From Acidovorax sp. YS12 (GTDB lineage: Bacteria > Pseudomonadota > Gammaproteobacteria > Burkholderiales > Burkholderiaceae_C), in NCBI GenBank assembly GCA_021496925.1, contig CP053915.1, positions 3,189,501 to 3,253,500 of the forward strand: 64,000 bases of DNA, in the 5' to 3' direction. Made by a program: the position numbers and the translations under genes. Below, in pieces: positions 52,211-61,548 of this stretch (the stretch's first letter is position 1; every line of letters starts with the position of its first letter). A model generated the notes under the pieces. The model made no database searches. It saw nothing but the letters and a program-made list of their open reading frames with translations, and had not been told where the DNA came from.

Positions 52211-52218
52211 GGCTGCTC

Positions 52219-52275
52219 TTTTATCCATAGCTACCAGCGCTTGCTGTGCAAGGGCTGGATCCCGTTTTGCCCCAA
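52219..52275. repeat. R2 short dispersed repeat, copy I
   Basis: The core is CATAGCTACCAGCGCTTGCT, then GTGCAAGGGCTGGATCCCG and a short T-run, between convergent genes. Confidence 0.75.
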
Positions 52276-52292
52276 AAACAGGGCGGGCTGGA

Positions 52293-52580
52293 TCAGGCCG
52301 CCGCCAGCGTGGCGCGCGCCTTGTCCAGCCACAGCTGCAGGCTGTCCACCAGGTCCTGGTGGCTGAATGAGCAGCTTTCCTCGGTGAACAGGGCGCCGGC
52401 CTCCAGCCGGTCGAGCAGGCCGTGCAGCACCTCGGTGTAGCGCGGCGGCAGCGCCGCCAGCAAGGCGGTGTGGGCGCGCGCGCGGGTGCTGAAGGCGTGG
52501 TTGCCCAGGCGCTGCGCGCGCAGGGCGTGCAGGTCGTCCTGCAGGGTCTGGAGCTGGTGGGTGGCGAGTTCGGCGGACAT
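52293..52580 (-). CDS. Conserved hypothetical protein, small and helical
   Basis: This 95-residue protein is predicted all-helical (LATHQLQTLQDDLHALRAQR, EVLHGLLDRLEAGALF, LVDSLQLWLDKARATLAAA). No signal peptide, membrane helix or metal motif is seen. It is divergent from proA, 67 bp apart. I do not recognise a function. The ATG at 52580 is the most likely start; longer frames would overlap proA. Confidence 0.65.
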   Translation of the reverse strand: MSAELATHQLQTLQDDLHALRAQRLGNHAFSTRARAHTALLAALPPRYTEVLHGLLDRLEAGALFTEESCSFSHQDLVDSLQLWLDKARATLAAA

Positions 52581-52647
52581 GGGGCCCGAGCGTAGCGCCA
52601 TGGGGATGTCAGCGCAGGCACAGGGGAACTGCGTCAGAATCGCGCGC

Positions 52648-53928
52648 ATGACCGCGCTCGACATCGCTGAATACACCCACACCCTTGGTTCCCAGGCAAA
52701 AACGGCCTCAGCCCTGATGGCGCGTGCGCCAGCAGCTATCAAAAACAAAGCGCTGCGGGCGCTGGCGCAGTTGCTGCGCGACAACGTGCAGGCGCTGCAG
52801 CACGACAACGCGCGCGACCTGGAGCGTGCCGTGGCCGCCGGGCTGGACGCGCCGATGGTGGACCGCCTCAAGCTCACGCCGAAGGTGATCGAGACCTGCG
52901 CCCAGGGCTGCGAGCAGCTCGCGGCCATGCCCGACATCATTGGCGAGATCCTGGGCATGAAGCAGCAGCCCAGCGGCATCCGCGTGGGGCAGATGCGCGT
53001 GCCCATCGGCGTGTTCGGCATGGTTTACGAGAGCCGCCCGAACGTGACCATCGAGGCCGCCAGCCTGTCGATCAAGAGCGGCAACGCCTGCATCCTGCGC
53101 GGCGGCTCGGAGGCCATCGAGTCGAACAAGGCGCTGGCGCGGCTGGTGGCGCAGGCGCTGGCCCAGGCCGGCCTGCCGGCGCATGGCGTGCAACTGGTCG
53201 AGACCACCGACCGCGCCGCCGTGGGCCAGCTCATCGCCATGCCGCAGTTCGTCGACGTCATCATTCCGCGCGGCGGCAAGGGGCTGATCGAGCGCATCAG
53301 CGCCGAGGCCAAGGTGCCCGTCATCAAGCACCTGGACGGCAACTGCCACACCTACGTGGACGACCCCTGCGACATCGCCATGGCGGTGACGGTGGCCGAC
53401 AACGCCAAGACGCAGAAGTACAGCCCCTGCAACGCCAGCGAGGGCCTGCTGGTGGCGCGCGGCGTGGCGGCCGACTTCCTGCCCCGCATCGGCGCCGTGT
53501 ACGCCGCCAAGGGCGTGGAGATGCGCTGCGACGCCGAGGCCCTGGCCCTGCTGGCCGCCGTGCCCGGTGCGGCGCTGGTGCCCGCCACCGCGCAGGACTG
53601 GAGCGAGGAATACCTGGCGCCCATCATCAGCGTGAAGGTGGTGGCGGGCGTGGAGGAGGCGATTGCCCACATCAACCGCTACGGCAGCCACCACACCGAC
53701 GCCATCCTCACCACCAGCCACGTGCACGCGCAGCAGTTCCTGCGCGACGTGGACTCGGCCAGCGTGATGGTGAACGCCAGCACGCGCTTCGCCGACGGCT
53801 TCGAGTACGGGCTGGGCGCCGAGATCGGCATCAGCACCGACAAGTTCCACGCGCGCGGCCCGGTGGGCATCGAGGGGCTGACCTCGCTCAAGTACGTGGT
53901 GCTGGGTGAAGGTGAGATTCGCACCTGA
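52648..53928 (+). CDS. proA: Gamma-glutamyl phosphate reductase ProA
   Basis: This 426-residue cytosolic NADPH enzyme makes glutamate-5-semialdehyde in proline synthesis. Catalytic Cys261 is in KYSPCNASEGLLV. The phrases VPIGVFGMVYESRPNVT and RGGSEAIESNKAL are family hallmarks, as is EYGLGAEIGISTDKFHARGP at the C-terminus. proB is not adjacent. The N-terminal phrase ARAPAAIKNKALRA is encoded by DNA resembling part of an R2 repeat, probably by chance. Confidence 0.96.
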   Translation: MTALDIAEYTHTLGSQAKTASALMARAPAAIKNKALRALAQLLRDNVQALQHDNARDLERAVAAGLDAPMVDRLKLTPKVIETCAQGCEQLAAMPDIIGEILGMKQQPSGIRVGQMRVPIGVFGMVYESRPNVTIEAASLSIKSGNACILRGGSEAIESNKALARLVAQALAQAGLPAHGVQLVETTDRAAVGQLIAMPQFVDVIIPRGGKGLIERISAEAKVPVIKHLDGNCHTYVDDPCDIAMAVTVADNAKTQKYSPCNASEGLLVARGVAADFLPRIGAVYAAKGVEMRCDAEALALLAAVPGAALVPATAQDWSEEYLAPIISVKVVAGVEEAIAHINRYGSHHTDAILTTSHVHAQQFLRDVDSASVMVNASTRFADGFEYGLGAEIGISTDKFHARGPVGIEGLTSLKYVVLGEGEIRT

Positions 53929-53931
53929 TGC

Positions 53932-53985
53932 GCTCCTGATTTAATAGCTTCTAGCGCTTGTCTGCATTGGCTTATGGCCTGATTT
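53932..53985. repeat. R2 short dispersed repeat, copy J
   Basis: It reads TTAATAGCTTCTAGCGCTTG, then TCTGCATTGGCTTATGGCC, between proA and trkA. A diverged copy. Confidence 0.65.
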
Positions 53986-53988
53986 GGC

Positions 53989-55464
53989 ATGAAAATCATC
54001 ATCCTGGGTGCGGGCCGCGTGGGCCAGAGCGTGGCCGACAGCCTGGTGTCGGAGCACAACGACATCACCGTCATCGACACCGACGCCGCGCGGCTGCGCG
54101 ACCTGGAGTCGCGCCTGGACCTGCGCGGCGTGGTGGGCAACGGCATGGAGCCCCCGGTGCTGGCCGAGGCCGGCGCGCGCGACACCGACCTGCTCATCGC
54201 CTGCGCCGCGCAGGACGAGACCAACCTGGTGTGCTGCAAGGTGGCGCAGATGCTGTTCAACGTGCCCACGCGCATCGCGCGCGTGCGCTCGCCCAGCTTC
54301 GAGGACGGCAACGCGCTGCTGGCGCCCGACGGCTTCGCGGTGGACCACATCCTGTGCCCCGAGGACTCGCTGGTGCGCTACATCGCCAAGCTGGTGGAGT
54401 ACCCCGAGGCGCTGCAGGTGCGCGAGTTCGCGGGCGGGCGCGCCAGCCTGGTGTCGGTGCGCGCGCGCCCCGGCGCGCCAGCCGTGGGCCTGCAGATCGG
54501 CGCGCTGCGCCAGCAGATGCCCGACGTGGCGGTGCGCATGGTGGCCATCTACCGGCGCTTCGCCGACGAGCCCGACCGCTTCGTGCCCTGCGACGGCAGC
54601 ACGCGCATCGAGCCGGGCGACGAGGTCTTCGCCCTGGCCAGCCACGCGCGCATTCCGCAGGTGCTGGCGGCGCTGCACCGCCCCGAGGGGCGGCCCGCGC
54701 GGCCGGTGCGGCGCATCATGATGGCCGGCGGCGGCCAGGTCAGCGAGCGCCTGGCGCGGCTGCTGGCGCAGCAGGCCGGGCGCTTTCACCTGAAGATCGT
54801 CGAGGAAGACCCGCAGCGCTGCGTGGCGCTGGCCTCGGCCCTGCCCGAGGGCGTGCTGGTGCTGCAGGGCGAGACCTCGGACGAGGAGCTGCTGAGCGAG
54901 GAGGGCATCGAGGAGGTGGACTTCTTCCTGGCGCTCGGCGACGACGACGAGAACAACATCATGGCCTGCCTGCTGGCCAAGCGCCTGGGCGCGCGCCGCG
55001 TGCTGGCGCTCATCAACCGCCACACCTACGCCGACCTGATGCACGGCACGCAGATCGACATCGCGCTGTCGCCCGCGCAGGCCATGCTGGGCGAGCTGCT
55101 GGCCTACGTGCGCCGCGGCGACGTGCAGGCCGTGCACAGCCTGCGCCGCGGCGTGGCCGAGGCGCTGGAGATCGTGGCGCGCGGCGACCGCAAGAGCTCG
55201 CGCGTGGTCGGGCGCCAGGTGGAGGACCTGCCGCTGCCGCCCGCCGTGCACATGGGCCTGATCATCCGCGGCCTGCCCGACCCCGAGGCGCCGCCGCCGC
55301 CCGAGGGCGCCATCGTGCCGCTGCAGGCGAGCGAGCCCGAGGTCATCCTGCCGCGCAGCCACACGGTGATCGAGCACAACGACCACGTGGTGTTCTTCCT
55401 GCCGAACAAGCGCCTGGTGCGCGAGGTGGAGAAGCTGTTCCGCGTCAGCGCCACTTTCTTCTGA
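53989..55464 (+). CDS. trkA: Trk potassium-uptake regulatory subunit TrkA
   Basis: This 491-residue peripheral membrane protein gates TrkH. It has two NAD-binding TrkA-N/TrkA-C halves: the first begins KIIILGAGRVGQSVADSL (GxGxxG), the second IMMAGGGQVSERLARLL, with ALGDDDENNIMACLLAKRLG in the latter. The last third includes a Pro-rich link (DPEAPPPPEGA) before the final TrkA-C. It precedes trkH by 28 bp. Confidence 0.95.
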   Translation: MKIIILGAGRVGQSVADSLVSEHNDITVIDTDAARLRDLESRLDLRGVVGNGMEPPVLAEAGARDTDLLIACAAQDETNLVCCKVAQMLFNVPTRIARVRSPSFEDGNALLAPDGFAVDHILCPEDSLVRYIAKLVEYPEALQVREFAGGRASLVSVRARPGAPAVGLQIGALRQQMPDVAVRMVAIYRRFADEPDRFVPCDGSTRIEPGDEVFALASHARIPQVLAALHRPEGRPARPVRRIMMAGGGQVSERLARLLAQQAGRFHLKIVEEDPQRCVALASALPEGVLVLQGETSDEELLSEEGIEEVDFFLALGDDDENNIMACLLAKRLGARRVLALINRHTYADLMHGTQIDIALSPAQAMLGELLAYVRRGDVQAVHSLRRGVAEALEIVARGDRKSSRVVGRQVEDLPLPPAVHMGLIIRGLPDPEAPPPPEGAIVPLQASEPEVILPRSHTVIEHNDHVVFFLPNKRLVREVEKLFRVSATFF

Positions 55465-55492
55465 TTCTTCCGACGACCCCTACGGCCCGGCC

Positions 55493-56959
55493 ATGAGCGA
55501 CCTCTTTCCCGTTCTGCGCGTGCTCGGCATGCTGCTGTGCATGTTCGCGCTGGCCATGGGGGTGCCGCTGGCCGTCTCGCTGGGGCAGGCCGACGGCGTG
55601 TGGCAGGCCTATCCGCTGGCCATGCTGGTCACGCTGGCCTGGGGCGCGGGCCTGTGGTGGGGGCTGCGGCGCCACAAGCGCGAGCTGCAGCCGCGCCACG
55701 GGGTCATTTTGGTCACGCTGGTGTGGGTGCTGCTGCCGCTGTGCGCGGCGCTGCCGCTGTGGCTGGCGCTGCAGTGGGTGAACCACCCGGTGACGTTCAC
55801 GCACGCCTACTTCGAGGCCGTCTCGGGCCTGACCACCACCGGCTCCACGGTGCTCAGCGGGGTCGATGCGCTGCCCCTCTCGGTGAACGTGTGGCGCACC
55901 TTCCTGCAGTGGCTCGGCGGCATGGGCATATTGATCCTGGCCGTGGCCGTGCTGCCGCTGCTGGGCGTGGGCGGCGCCCAGCTGTTCAAGGCCGAGGCGG
56001 CCGGCCCGATCAAGGACACCAAGCTGACCCCGCGCATGACCGAGACGGCCAAGGGCCTGTGGGGCGTGTACGCGGTGTTCTCCGTCACCTGCGCGGCGGC
56101 GTTCTGGGCCGGCGGCATGTCGTTCATGGACGCGCTCATGCACATGTTCACCACGGTGAGCCTGGGCGGGCTGTCGGCGCACGACGCGAGCTTCGCCTAC
56201 TTCGACTCGCCGCTGCTCGAAGCCATCGCGCTGGTGTTCATGCTGGCCGCGAGCTGCAACTTCGCGCTGTACTTCATCGCGCTGCGCAAGGGCCACTGGC
56301 GCGGCTTCTGGCGCGACCCCGAGATGCGCGCCACCATGGTGGCGCTGATCGGCGGCGGCCTGCTGGTGGCGCTGCTGTTGTGGGCCAAGGGCGTGTACGC
56401 GCCGCTGCAGGCGCTGCGCCACGGCATGTTCCACGTGGTGTCGGTGGCCACCACCACGGGCTTCGCCACGCAGGACTACCTGCAGTGGCCGGTGTTCGCG
56501 CCGGTGTTCATGCTGCTGCTGTCGGGCGTGGCCACCAGTGCGGGCTCCACGGGCGGCGGCATCAAGATGGTGCGCATGCTCATCCTCATCAAGCAGGCGC
56601 GGCGCGAGCTGACGCGCCTGGTGCACCCGCGCGCCGTGCAGCCGGTGCTGCTGGGCGGCCACGTGGTGGACAACCGCATGATCTTCTCGGTGCTGGCCTT
56701 CATGCTGGTGTACGGCGCCACGGTGATCGTGCTCAGCATGGTGCTGCTGCTGACCGACATCGATCCGCTGACCGCCTTCTCGGCCGTGCTCGCCAGCGTG
56801 CACTGCATGGGGCCGGGGCTGGGCGCCGTCGGCCCCAGCTCCAACTACGCGGTGCTGACCGACTTCCAGATCTGGGTGTGCACCTTCGCCATGCTGCTGG
56901 GGCGGCTGGAGATCCTGAGCTTCATGGCCATGCTTTCGCCGGCGTTCTGGAAGCGCTGA
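55493..56959 (+). CDS. trkH: Trk potassium-uptake channel subunit TrkH
   Basis: This 488-residue inner-membrane protein has ten or more helices and the four selectivity-filter loops of the Trk/Ktr family: SGLTTTGSTVL, FTTVSLGGLSAHD, VATTTGFATQD and ASVHCMGPGLGAVGP. TSAGSTGGGIKMVR, a family signature, follows the third. It imports K+ under TrkA control. Confidence 0.95.
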   Translation: MSDLFPVLRVLGMLLCMFALAMGVPLAVSLGQADGVWQAYPLAMLVTLAWGAGLWWGLRRHKRELQPRHGVILVTLVWVLLPLCAALPLWLALQWVNHPVTFTHAYFEAVSGLTTTGSTVLSGVDALPLSVNVWRTFLQWLGGMGILILAVAVLPLLGVGGAQLFKAEAAGPIKDTKLTPRMTETAKGLWGVYAVFSVTCAAAFWAGGMSFMDALMHMFTTVSLGGLSAHDASFAYFDSPLLEAIALVFMLAASCNFALYFIALRKGHWRGFWRDPEMRATMVALIGGGLLVALLLWAKGVYAPLQALRHGMFHVVSVATTTGFATQDYLQWPVFAPVFMLLLSGVATSAGSTGGGIKMVRMLILIKQARRELTRLVHPRAVQPVLLGGHVVDNRMIFSVLAFMLVYGATVIVLSMVLLLTDIDPLTAFSAVLASVHCMGPGLGAVGPSSNYAVLTDFQIWVCTFAMLLGRLEILSFMAMLSPAFWKR

Positions 56960-57029
56960 GGTCCGGCGGCCCCGGCCCGGGTGCATTTTCATATGCCGCG
57001 AGGCGCATAAGCCGCGCCGCGCATCCCTA

Positions 57030-57063
57030 AAATGCCCCGGTTGACCTTCACACCAGGGCATTT
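57030..57063 (+). promoter_or_regulatory. Inverted repeat sequestering the gshA ribosome-binding region
   Basis: AAATGCCC (57030-57037) and GGGCATTT (57056-57063) are perfect complements around an 18-base loop. The right arm contains the only Shine-Dalgarno-like AGGG and ends at the base before the gshA ATG, so folding would hide the start region. Confidence 0.45.
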
Positions 57064-58356
57064 ATGGTTCCGCATCTCATCACCGCGCTCACGGGCCCGA
57101 TCAACGAGCTGGAGCAGCGCATCCTCGATTCCATGCCCGCCATCGAGCGCTGGTTCCGCCTGGAGTGGATGGAGCACACGCCGCCGTTCTACAGCTCGGT
57201 GGACATCCGCAACGCCGGCTTCAAGCTCGCGCCGGTGGACACCAACCTGTTCCCCGGCGGCTGGAACAACCTGACGCCCGAGATGCTGCCGCTGGCCGTG
57301 CAGGCGGCCATGGCGGCAATCGAGAAGATCTGTCCCGAGGCGCGCAACCTGCTCATCATTCCCGAGAACCACACGCGCAACACCTTCTACCTGGCCAACC
57401 TGGCGCAGCTGGCGCGCATCTTCAACATGGCCGGGCTGCACGTGCGCATCGGCTCCGTCAGCCCCGAGGTGAAGAAGCCCACGCGCGTGGCCCTGCCCGG
57501 GGGCGAGGAGATCACCATCGAGCCCGTGGTGCGCACCAAGCACCGCCTGGGGCTCAAGGGGTTCGACCCCTGCACCATCCTGCTGAACAACGACCTGTCG
57601 GCAGGCGCGCCCGGCATCCTGGAGGAGCTGTACGAGCAGTACCTGCTGCCGCCGCTGCACGCGGGCTGGAGCGTGCGCCGCAAGAGCCGCCACTTCAAGA
57701 GCTACGAGGAGGTGGCCAAGCGCTTCGGCAAGCTGCTGGGCATCGATCCCTGGCTCATCAACCCGCTGTTCAGCCAGTGCGGCGCGGTCGATTTCGCCGA
57801 GGGCCAGGGCCTGGAGGGCCTGCAGACCCAGGTGGACGCGCTGCTGGCCAAGGTGCGGCGCAAATACAAGGAATACGGCATCAACGAAAAGCCCTTCGCC
57901 GTCGTCAAGGCCGACAACGGCACCTACGGCATGGGCATCATGACCGTGCACGACGCCAAGGAGCTGGAGCAGCTTAATCGCAAGAGCCGCAACAAGATGG
58001 CCGTCATCAAGGACGGCCAGACGGTGAGCGAGGTCATCGTCCAGGAAGGCGTGCGCACCCAGGAGCGCATGCACGAGGCCGTGGCCGAGCCGGTGGTGTA
58101 CATGATGGACCGCTACGTCGTCGGCGGTTTCTACCGCGTGCACGCCGAGCGCGGCGACGAGGAAAACCTCAACGCCCCGGGCGCGGCCTTCGTGCCGCTG
58201 GCCTTCGCCCACGGTGGCCAGCTGCCCCAGCCGGGCGCGCGCCCCGGCGCCAGCGCGCCCAACCGCTTCTACATGTACGGCGTGGTGGCGCGCCTGGCCA
58301 TGCTGGCCGCCAGCTACGAGCTGGAGGCCACCGACCCCGAGGCCGAGGTGTACTGA
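57064..58356 (+). CDS. gshA: Glutamate-cysteine ligase GshA (betaproteobacterial type)
   Basis: This 430-residue enzyme joins glutamate and cysteine with ATP, the first step of glutathione synthesis. It matches the stand-alone GshA form of Betaproteobacteria (TIGR02049): PPFYSSVDIRNAGFKLAPVD, NLFPGGWNNL and FAVVKADNGTYGMGI are shared blocks. It is unrelated in sequence to the E. coli enzyme. It lies between trkH and kup. gshB is not in the window. Confidence 0.93.
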   Translation: MVPHLITALTGPINELEQRILDSMPAIERWFRLEWMEHTPPFYSSVDIRNAGFKLAPVDTNLFPGGWNNLTPEMLPLAVQAAMAAIEKICPEARNLLIIPENHTRNTFYLANLAQLARIFNMAGLHVRIGSVSPEVKKPTRVALPGGEEITIEPVVRTKHRLGLKGFDPCTILLNNDLSAGAPGILEELYEQYLLPPLHAGWSVRRKSRHFKSYEEVAKRFGKLLGIDPWLINPLFSQCGAVDFAEGQGLEGLQTQVDALLAKVRRKYKEYGINEKPFAVVKADNGTYGMGIMTVHDAKELEQLNRKSRNKMAVIKDGQTVSEVIVQEGVRTQERMHEAVAEPVVYMMDRYVVGGFYRVHAERGDEENLNAPGAAFVPLAFAHGGQLPQPGARPGASAPNRFYMYGVVARLAMLAASYELEATDPEAEVY

Positions 58357-58416
58357 CCCCCCCTGAGCGGCGGGGCGGCCCTTGCGCGGCGTCTGCTGGC
58401 CTGGGGCGCGCCGGTT
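58357..58416. repeat. R1 repeat, short inverted remnant
   Basis: The reverse complement matches R1 ends: AACCGGCGCG..., GCGCAAGGGCCGCCCCGCCG and CTCAGGGGGG, with the hairpin centre deleted. It starts at the base after the gshA stop. Confidence 0.65.
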
Positions 58417-58536
58417 GCATGGCTTGCGGGGAGTTGTCGCGTTGCAACAATACGTACGCGCCTGGCGGCGCGCCACGGGGAGGCCAGCGCACAATAGCGC
58501 TCCCACACCACATGGAACCCCGCCGGGTCCCAGACA

Positions 58537-60405
58537 GTGCAAAGCACCAAATCACCGCTGGGAGCGCTCGTCCTCGGTGCCATTGGCGTCGTCTACGGCG
58601 ACATCGGCACCAGCGTTCTCTACACCGTCAAGGAAGTGTTCGGCTCGGGCCACGTGCCGTTCACCACCGGCAACGTCTACGGGATCCTGTCGATCCTCTT
58701 CTGGACGCTCACCTTCATCGTCTCGCTCAAGTACGTCGTGCTGGTGCTGCGCGCCGACAACAACGGCGAGGGCGGCCTGATCGCCATGCTGGCGCTGGCC
58801 TCGCAGTCGGTGAAGGACAAGCCCGCGCTGCGCCGGGCCCTGCTGGTGGTGGGCATCTTCGGCACCTGCCTGTTCTACGGCGACGGGGTCATCACCCCGG
58901 CCATCACGGTGCTGGGCGCCGTGGAGGGCCTGGAGGTGATGTCGCCCAGCCTGCACGGCGCCATCATCCCGCTGACGCTGGTCATCCTGCTGGGCCTGTT
59001 CATGGTGCAGAAGCACGGCGCCAGCAGCATCGGCCGCTTCTTCGGGCCGGTGATGATCGTGTGGTTCGTCACCATCGCGGCGCTGGGCGTGGCGCAGATC
59101 ACGCGCCACCCCGAGATCCTGTGGGCGCTGAGCCCGCATTACGCGCTGGGCTTCATGCTGGCCAACCCGGGCACCACCTTCGTGCTGCTGGGCGCCGTGG
59201 TGCTGTGCGTGACCGGTGGCGAGGCGCTGTATGCCGACATGGGCCACTTCGGCAAGCGGCCCATCCGCGTGGCCTGGTTCTCCATCGCCATGCCGGCGCT
59301 CACGCTCAACTACTTCGGCCAGGGCGCGCTGCTGCTGGAGAACCCCGAGGCGGTGAAGAACCCCTTCTACATGCTGGCCCCGGCATGGGCGCTGATGCCG
59401 CTGGTGGTGCTGGCCACGGCGGCGGCCGTGATCGCTTCGCAGGCGCTCATCACCGGCGCCTACAGCGTGACCAAGCAGGTCATCCAGCTCGGCTATCTGC
59501 CGCGCCTGCGCGTGGAGCACACCAACGTCAAGGAAGCCGGGCAGATCTACATGCCCTTCGTCAACTGGAGCCTGTTCGTGGCCATCGTGCTGGCCGTGGT
59601 CATGTTCCGCTCCAGCAGCAACCTGGCGGCGGCCTACGGCATCGCGGTGACGCTGGACATGCTCATCACCACCACGCTGACCTTCTTCGTGGTGCGCTAC
59701 AACTGGCGCTACCCGCTGCCGCTGTGCATCGCGGCCACGGGCTGCTTCTTCCTGGTCGATCTGGCCTTCTTCAGCTCGAACCTGCTCAAGCTGCTGCAGG
59801 GCGGCTGGTTCCCGCTGTTCATCGGCGCCAGCGTATTCCTGCTGATGATGACCTGGCAGCGCGGGCGCGAACTGCTGCACGACAAGCGCCACGCCGAGGC
59901 CATCGACCTGCGCGACTTCCTCGCCTCGGTGCTGATCAGCCCGCCCACGCGCGTGGACGGCACGGCCGTGTTTCTCACGGGCGAGCCGGGCATCGTGCCC
60001 AACGCGCTGCTGCACAACCTCAAGCACAACAAGGTGCTGCACGCGCAGAACCTGTTCGTCACCGTGCGCAACCACGAGGTGCCCTGGATCGGCATGGACA
60101 AGCGCCTGCAGATCGAGCCCCTGGGCAGCGACTGCTGGCAGGTGACGGTGAACTACGGCTTCAAGAACGACCCCGACCTGCCGCGCGCGCTCGGCCTCAT
60201 GCGCGGGCGCGGCTGCGAGCTCGACGGCATGACGACCAGCTACTTCCTCTCGCGCGACGTAGTCACGCCCAGCGTGGGCAGCGGCATGGCGCCGTGGCGC
60301 GAAAAGCTGTTCGCGCAGATGCACCACAACGCCAGCGGCGTGGCCGACTTCCTGAACCTGCCGAGCAACGCGGTGGTGGAGCTGGGGTCGAAGATCGAGA
60401 TTTGA
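58537..60405 (+). CDS. kup: Low-affinity potassium transporter Kup
   Basis: This 622-residue K+/H+ symporter has about twelve helices and a C-terminal cytosolic tail. The N-terminus GALVLGAIGVVYGDIGTSVLYTV is the family hallmark, here from a GTG start; no in-frame ATG lies nearby. GDGVITPAITVLGAVEGLEV and GGEALYADMGHFGKRPI are further signature blocks. It is constitutive in E. coli and works at low pH. It provides a second K+ route beside TrkAH. Confidence 0.94.
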   Translation: MQSTKSPLGALVLGAIGVVYGDIGTSVLYTVKEVFGSGHVPFTTGNVYGILSILFWTLTFIVSLKYVVLVLRADNNGEGGLIAMLALASQSVKDKPALRRALLVVGIFGTCLFYGDGVITPAITVLGAVEGLEVMSPSLHGAIIPLTLVILLGLFMVQKHGASSIGRFFGPVMIVWFVTIAALGVAQITRHPEILWALSPHYALGFMLANPGTTFVLLGAVVLCVTGGEALYADMGHFGKRPIRVAWFSIAMPALTLNYFGQGALLLENPEAVKNPFYMLAPAWALMPLVVLATAAAVIASQALITGAYSVTKQVIQLGYLPRLRVEHTNVKEAGQIYMPFVNWSLFVAIVLAVVMFRSSSNLAAAYGIAVTLDMLITTTLTFFVVRYNWRYPLPLCIAATGCFFLVDLAFFSSNLLKLLQGGWFPLFIGASVFLLMMTWQRGRELLHDKRHAEAIDLRDFLASVLISPPTRVDGTAVFLTGEPGIVPNALLHNLKHNKVLHAQNLFVTVRNHEVPWIGMDKRLQIEPLGSDCWQVTVNYGFKNDPDLPRALGLMRGRGCELDGMTTSYFLSRDVVTPSVGSGMAPWREKLFAQMHHNASGVADFLNLPSNAVVELGSKIEI

Positions 60406-60615
60406 GGTGTTTCCAGGTAACGCAAAATCACTACATAAACACATACAGCGCATCTGTCAACATCGGCTGGTACCGAATTGAAGTTGCCAATGAACCCGAT
60501 GTGGGAGTCGGTGGCAGTAATGTCCAATATGTCACGCTGGGCCACATTTGCAGTCAAACCCTGATAAATTCTGAGCATACATAAAGGTGATTCCTGGTTA
60601 TCAGAAGAAAAACAT
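60406..60615. other. AT-richer intergenic region after kup
   Basis: Base composition drops sharply just after the kup stop. Short frames exist on both strands but none has a start with a ribosome-binding site and family resemblance. It looks like the edge of acquired DNA. Confidence 0.5.
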
Positions 60616-60640
60616 AAAAAAGGGGCGTAAGCCCCTTTTT
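60616..60640. terminator. Bidirectional intrinsic terminator
   Basis: AAAAAGGGGC-GTAA-GCCCCTTTTT has a GGGGC/GCCCC stem with flanking A and T runs, a classical Rho-independent terminator for either direction. It directly abuts the stop codon of the orphan gene and lies about 210 bp after kup. Confidence 0.9.
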
Positions 60641-61473
60641 TATTCGGATGAACCAAATTTTTCTTCTCTTTCCTCTATCTTGTAGCGCACCTCGCCATTT
60701 CTTTGCAGTTGATACACCCACAAATTGGAGTGAAATCCGGGGATCGTGAGCGGATTCTTGGCAGTTCCGACATGCCCTGAGCGCGATTGTTGCCGCCCAA
60801 TTTCATCGGTATTGAATATCAGCCCCATGTCTATGGTTTTTTTGAAGGTGCTGAAATCAAGGTGGTATTTGCCGACGCCTGATTCTTGTACGTAGTCTCG
60901 GGCGACAAAATCTATCATGGCTCCCGCATAGGCTACGGCGCTATCCACCAGCGCCTTCGACTGGTTGGCAAGGTATTCAACGACTGCTCTTTGATCATTG
61001 GTGAGTGCGTTTTTTCCATTTGTGATGGCGATTTTCTTGTCTTCGGTCACGGTAAAGCCAAAGCCTGACGGTATGTCCGGATAGTACATGGCGATCTTCT
61101 TTTGTAGATCAAGCCATGCCGCATTGGCAGCACGGTATTCGGCACCCTCGCCGTTCAGGTTCAAGAAGGCCCTGAATTTTTCTATTCCATCAGATGTTCT
61201 TCTATCGGGGATGGCTTCGCCGGTTTTGATGTCAACGATATAGGTGCCTGACATTTTCATTTTGGTCGGGCTGTACACGAAGGTCTCATTCGCCCTGGCC
61301 GCAATCCTTTCCTCCATGGTGATCTGCATGGATTGCTCCATCGCTTCCGCCGATCCTTCGGACAGGGTGACGCCCTCGGGCGGCTGCGACGGCAAGCTGC
61401 CCGTAAAGGGCGCGGCAGGCGCTTGGGGCCGCAGCTGCGTTCTGGCGTTGCTGACCATGCTGGTGATGTCCAT
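60640..61473 (-). CDS. Orphan protein of unknown function, low-GC gene
   Basis: This 277-residue protein has no recognised domain. The N-terminus (MDITSMVSNARTQLRPQAPA, then a Pro/Ser-rich linker) is followed by a helical and beta-rich region with MEERIAARANETFVYSPTKM, YPDIPSGFGFTVTEDKKIAI and DIGRQQSRSG-like phrases near the end. No signal peptide or membrane helix is seen. The ATG at 61473 is chosen because GGAGG lies five bases upstream. The gene is clearly less GC-rich than its neighbours and has its own terminator, so it was probably acquired. The flexible, polar N-terminus would suit a type III-secreted or flagellum-associated protein, but that is speculation. Confidence 0.75.
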   Translation of the reverse strand: MDITSMVSNARTQLRPQAPAAPFTGSLPSQPPEGVTLSEGSAEAMEQSMQITMEERIAARANETFVYSPTKMKMSGTYIVDIKTGEAIPDRRTSDGIEKFRAFLNLNGEGAEYRAANAAWLDLQKKIAMYYPDIPSGFGFTVTEDKKIAITNGKNALTNDQRAVVEYLANQSKALVDSAVAYAGAMIDFVARDYVQESGVGKYHLDFSTFKKTIDMGLIFNTDEIGRQQSRSGHVGTAKNPLTIPGFHSNLWVYQLQRNGEVRYKIEEREEKFGSSE

Positions 61474-61548
61474 CATTCCCTCCTTGTGCTGTATATCCCG
61501 GTACATCGGCACATGCAGGAAAAAATGAAGGAGGTTCGCAATATCTTT

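Noticed and set aside
52725..52760. R2 repeat inside proA
   Set aside because: Only AGCAGCTATCAAAAAC resembles R2 and the conserved core is missing. The encoded residues fit the ProA family N-terminus, so chance similarity is more likely.
56438..56448. TTCCACGTGG in trkH as a further parS site
   Set aside because: Only part of the dyad is present and the outer bases do not pair. It is far from the parS cluster and is explained by codons for Phe-His-Val-Val.
60240..60656. Leftward small gene overlapping the end of kup
   Set aside because: Half of it is antisense to the conserved kup C-terminus, it crosses the intrinsic terminator, and no ribosome-binding site precedes its ATG.
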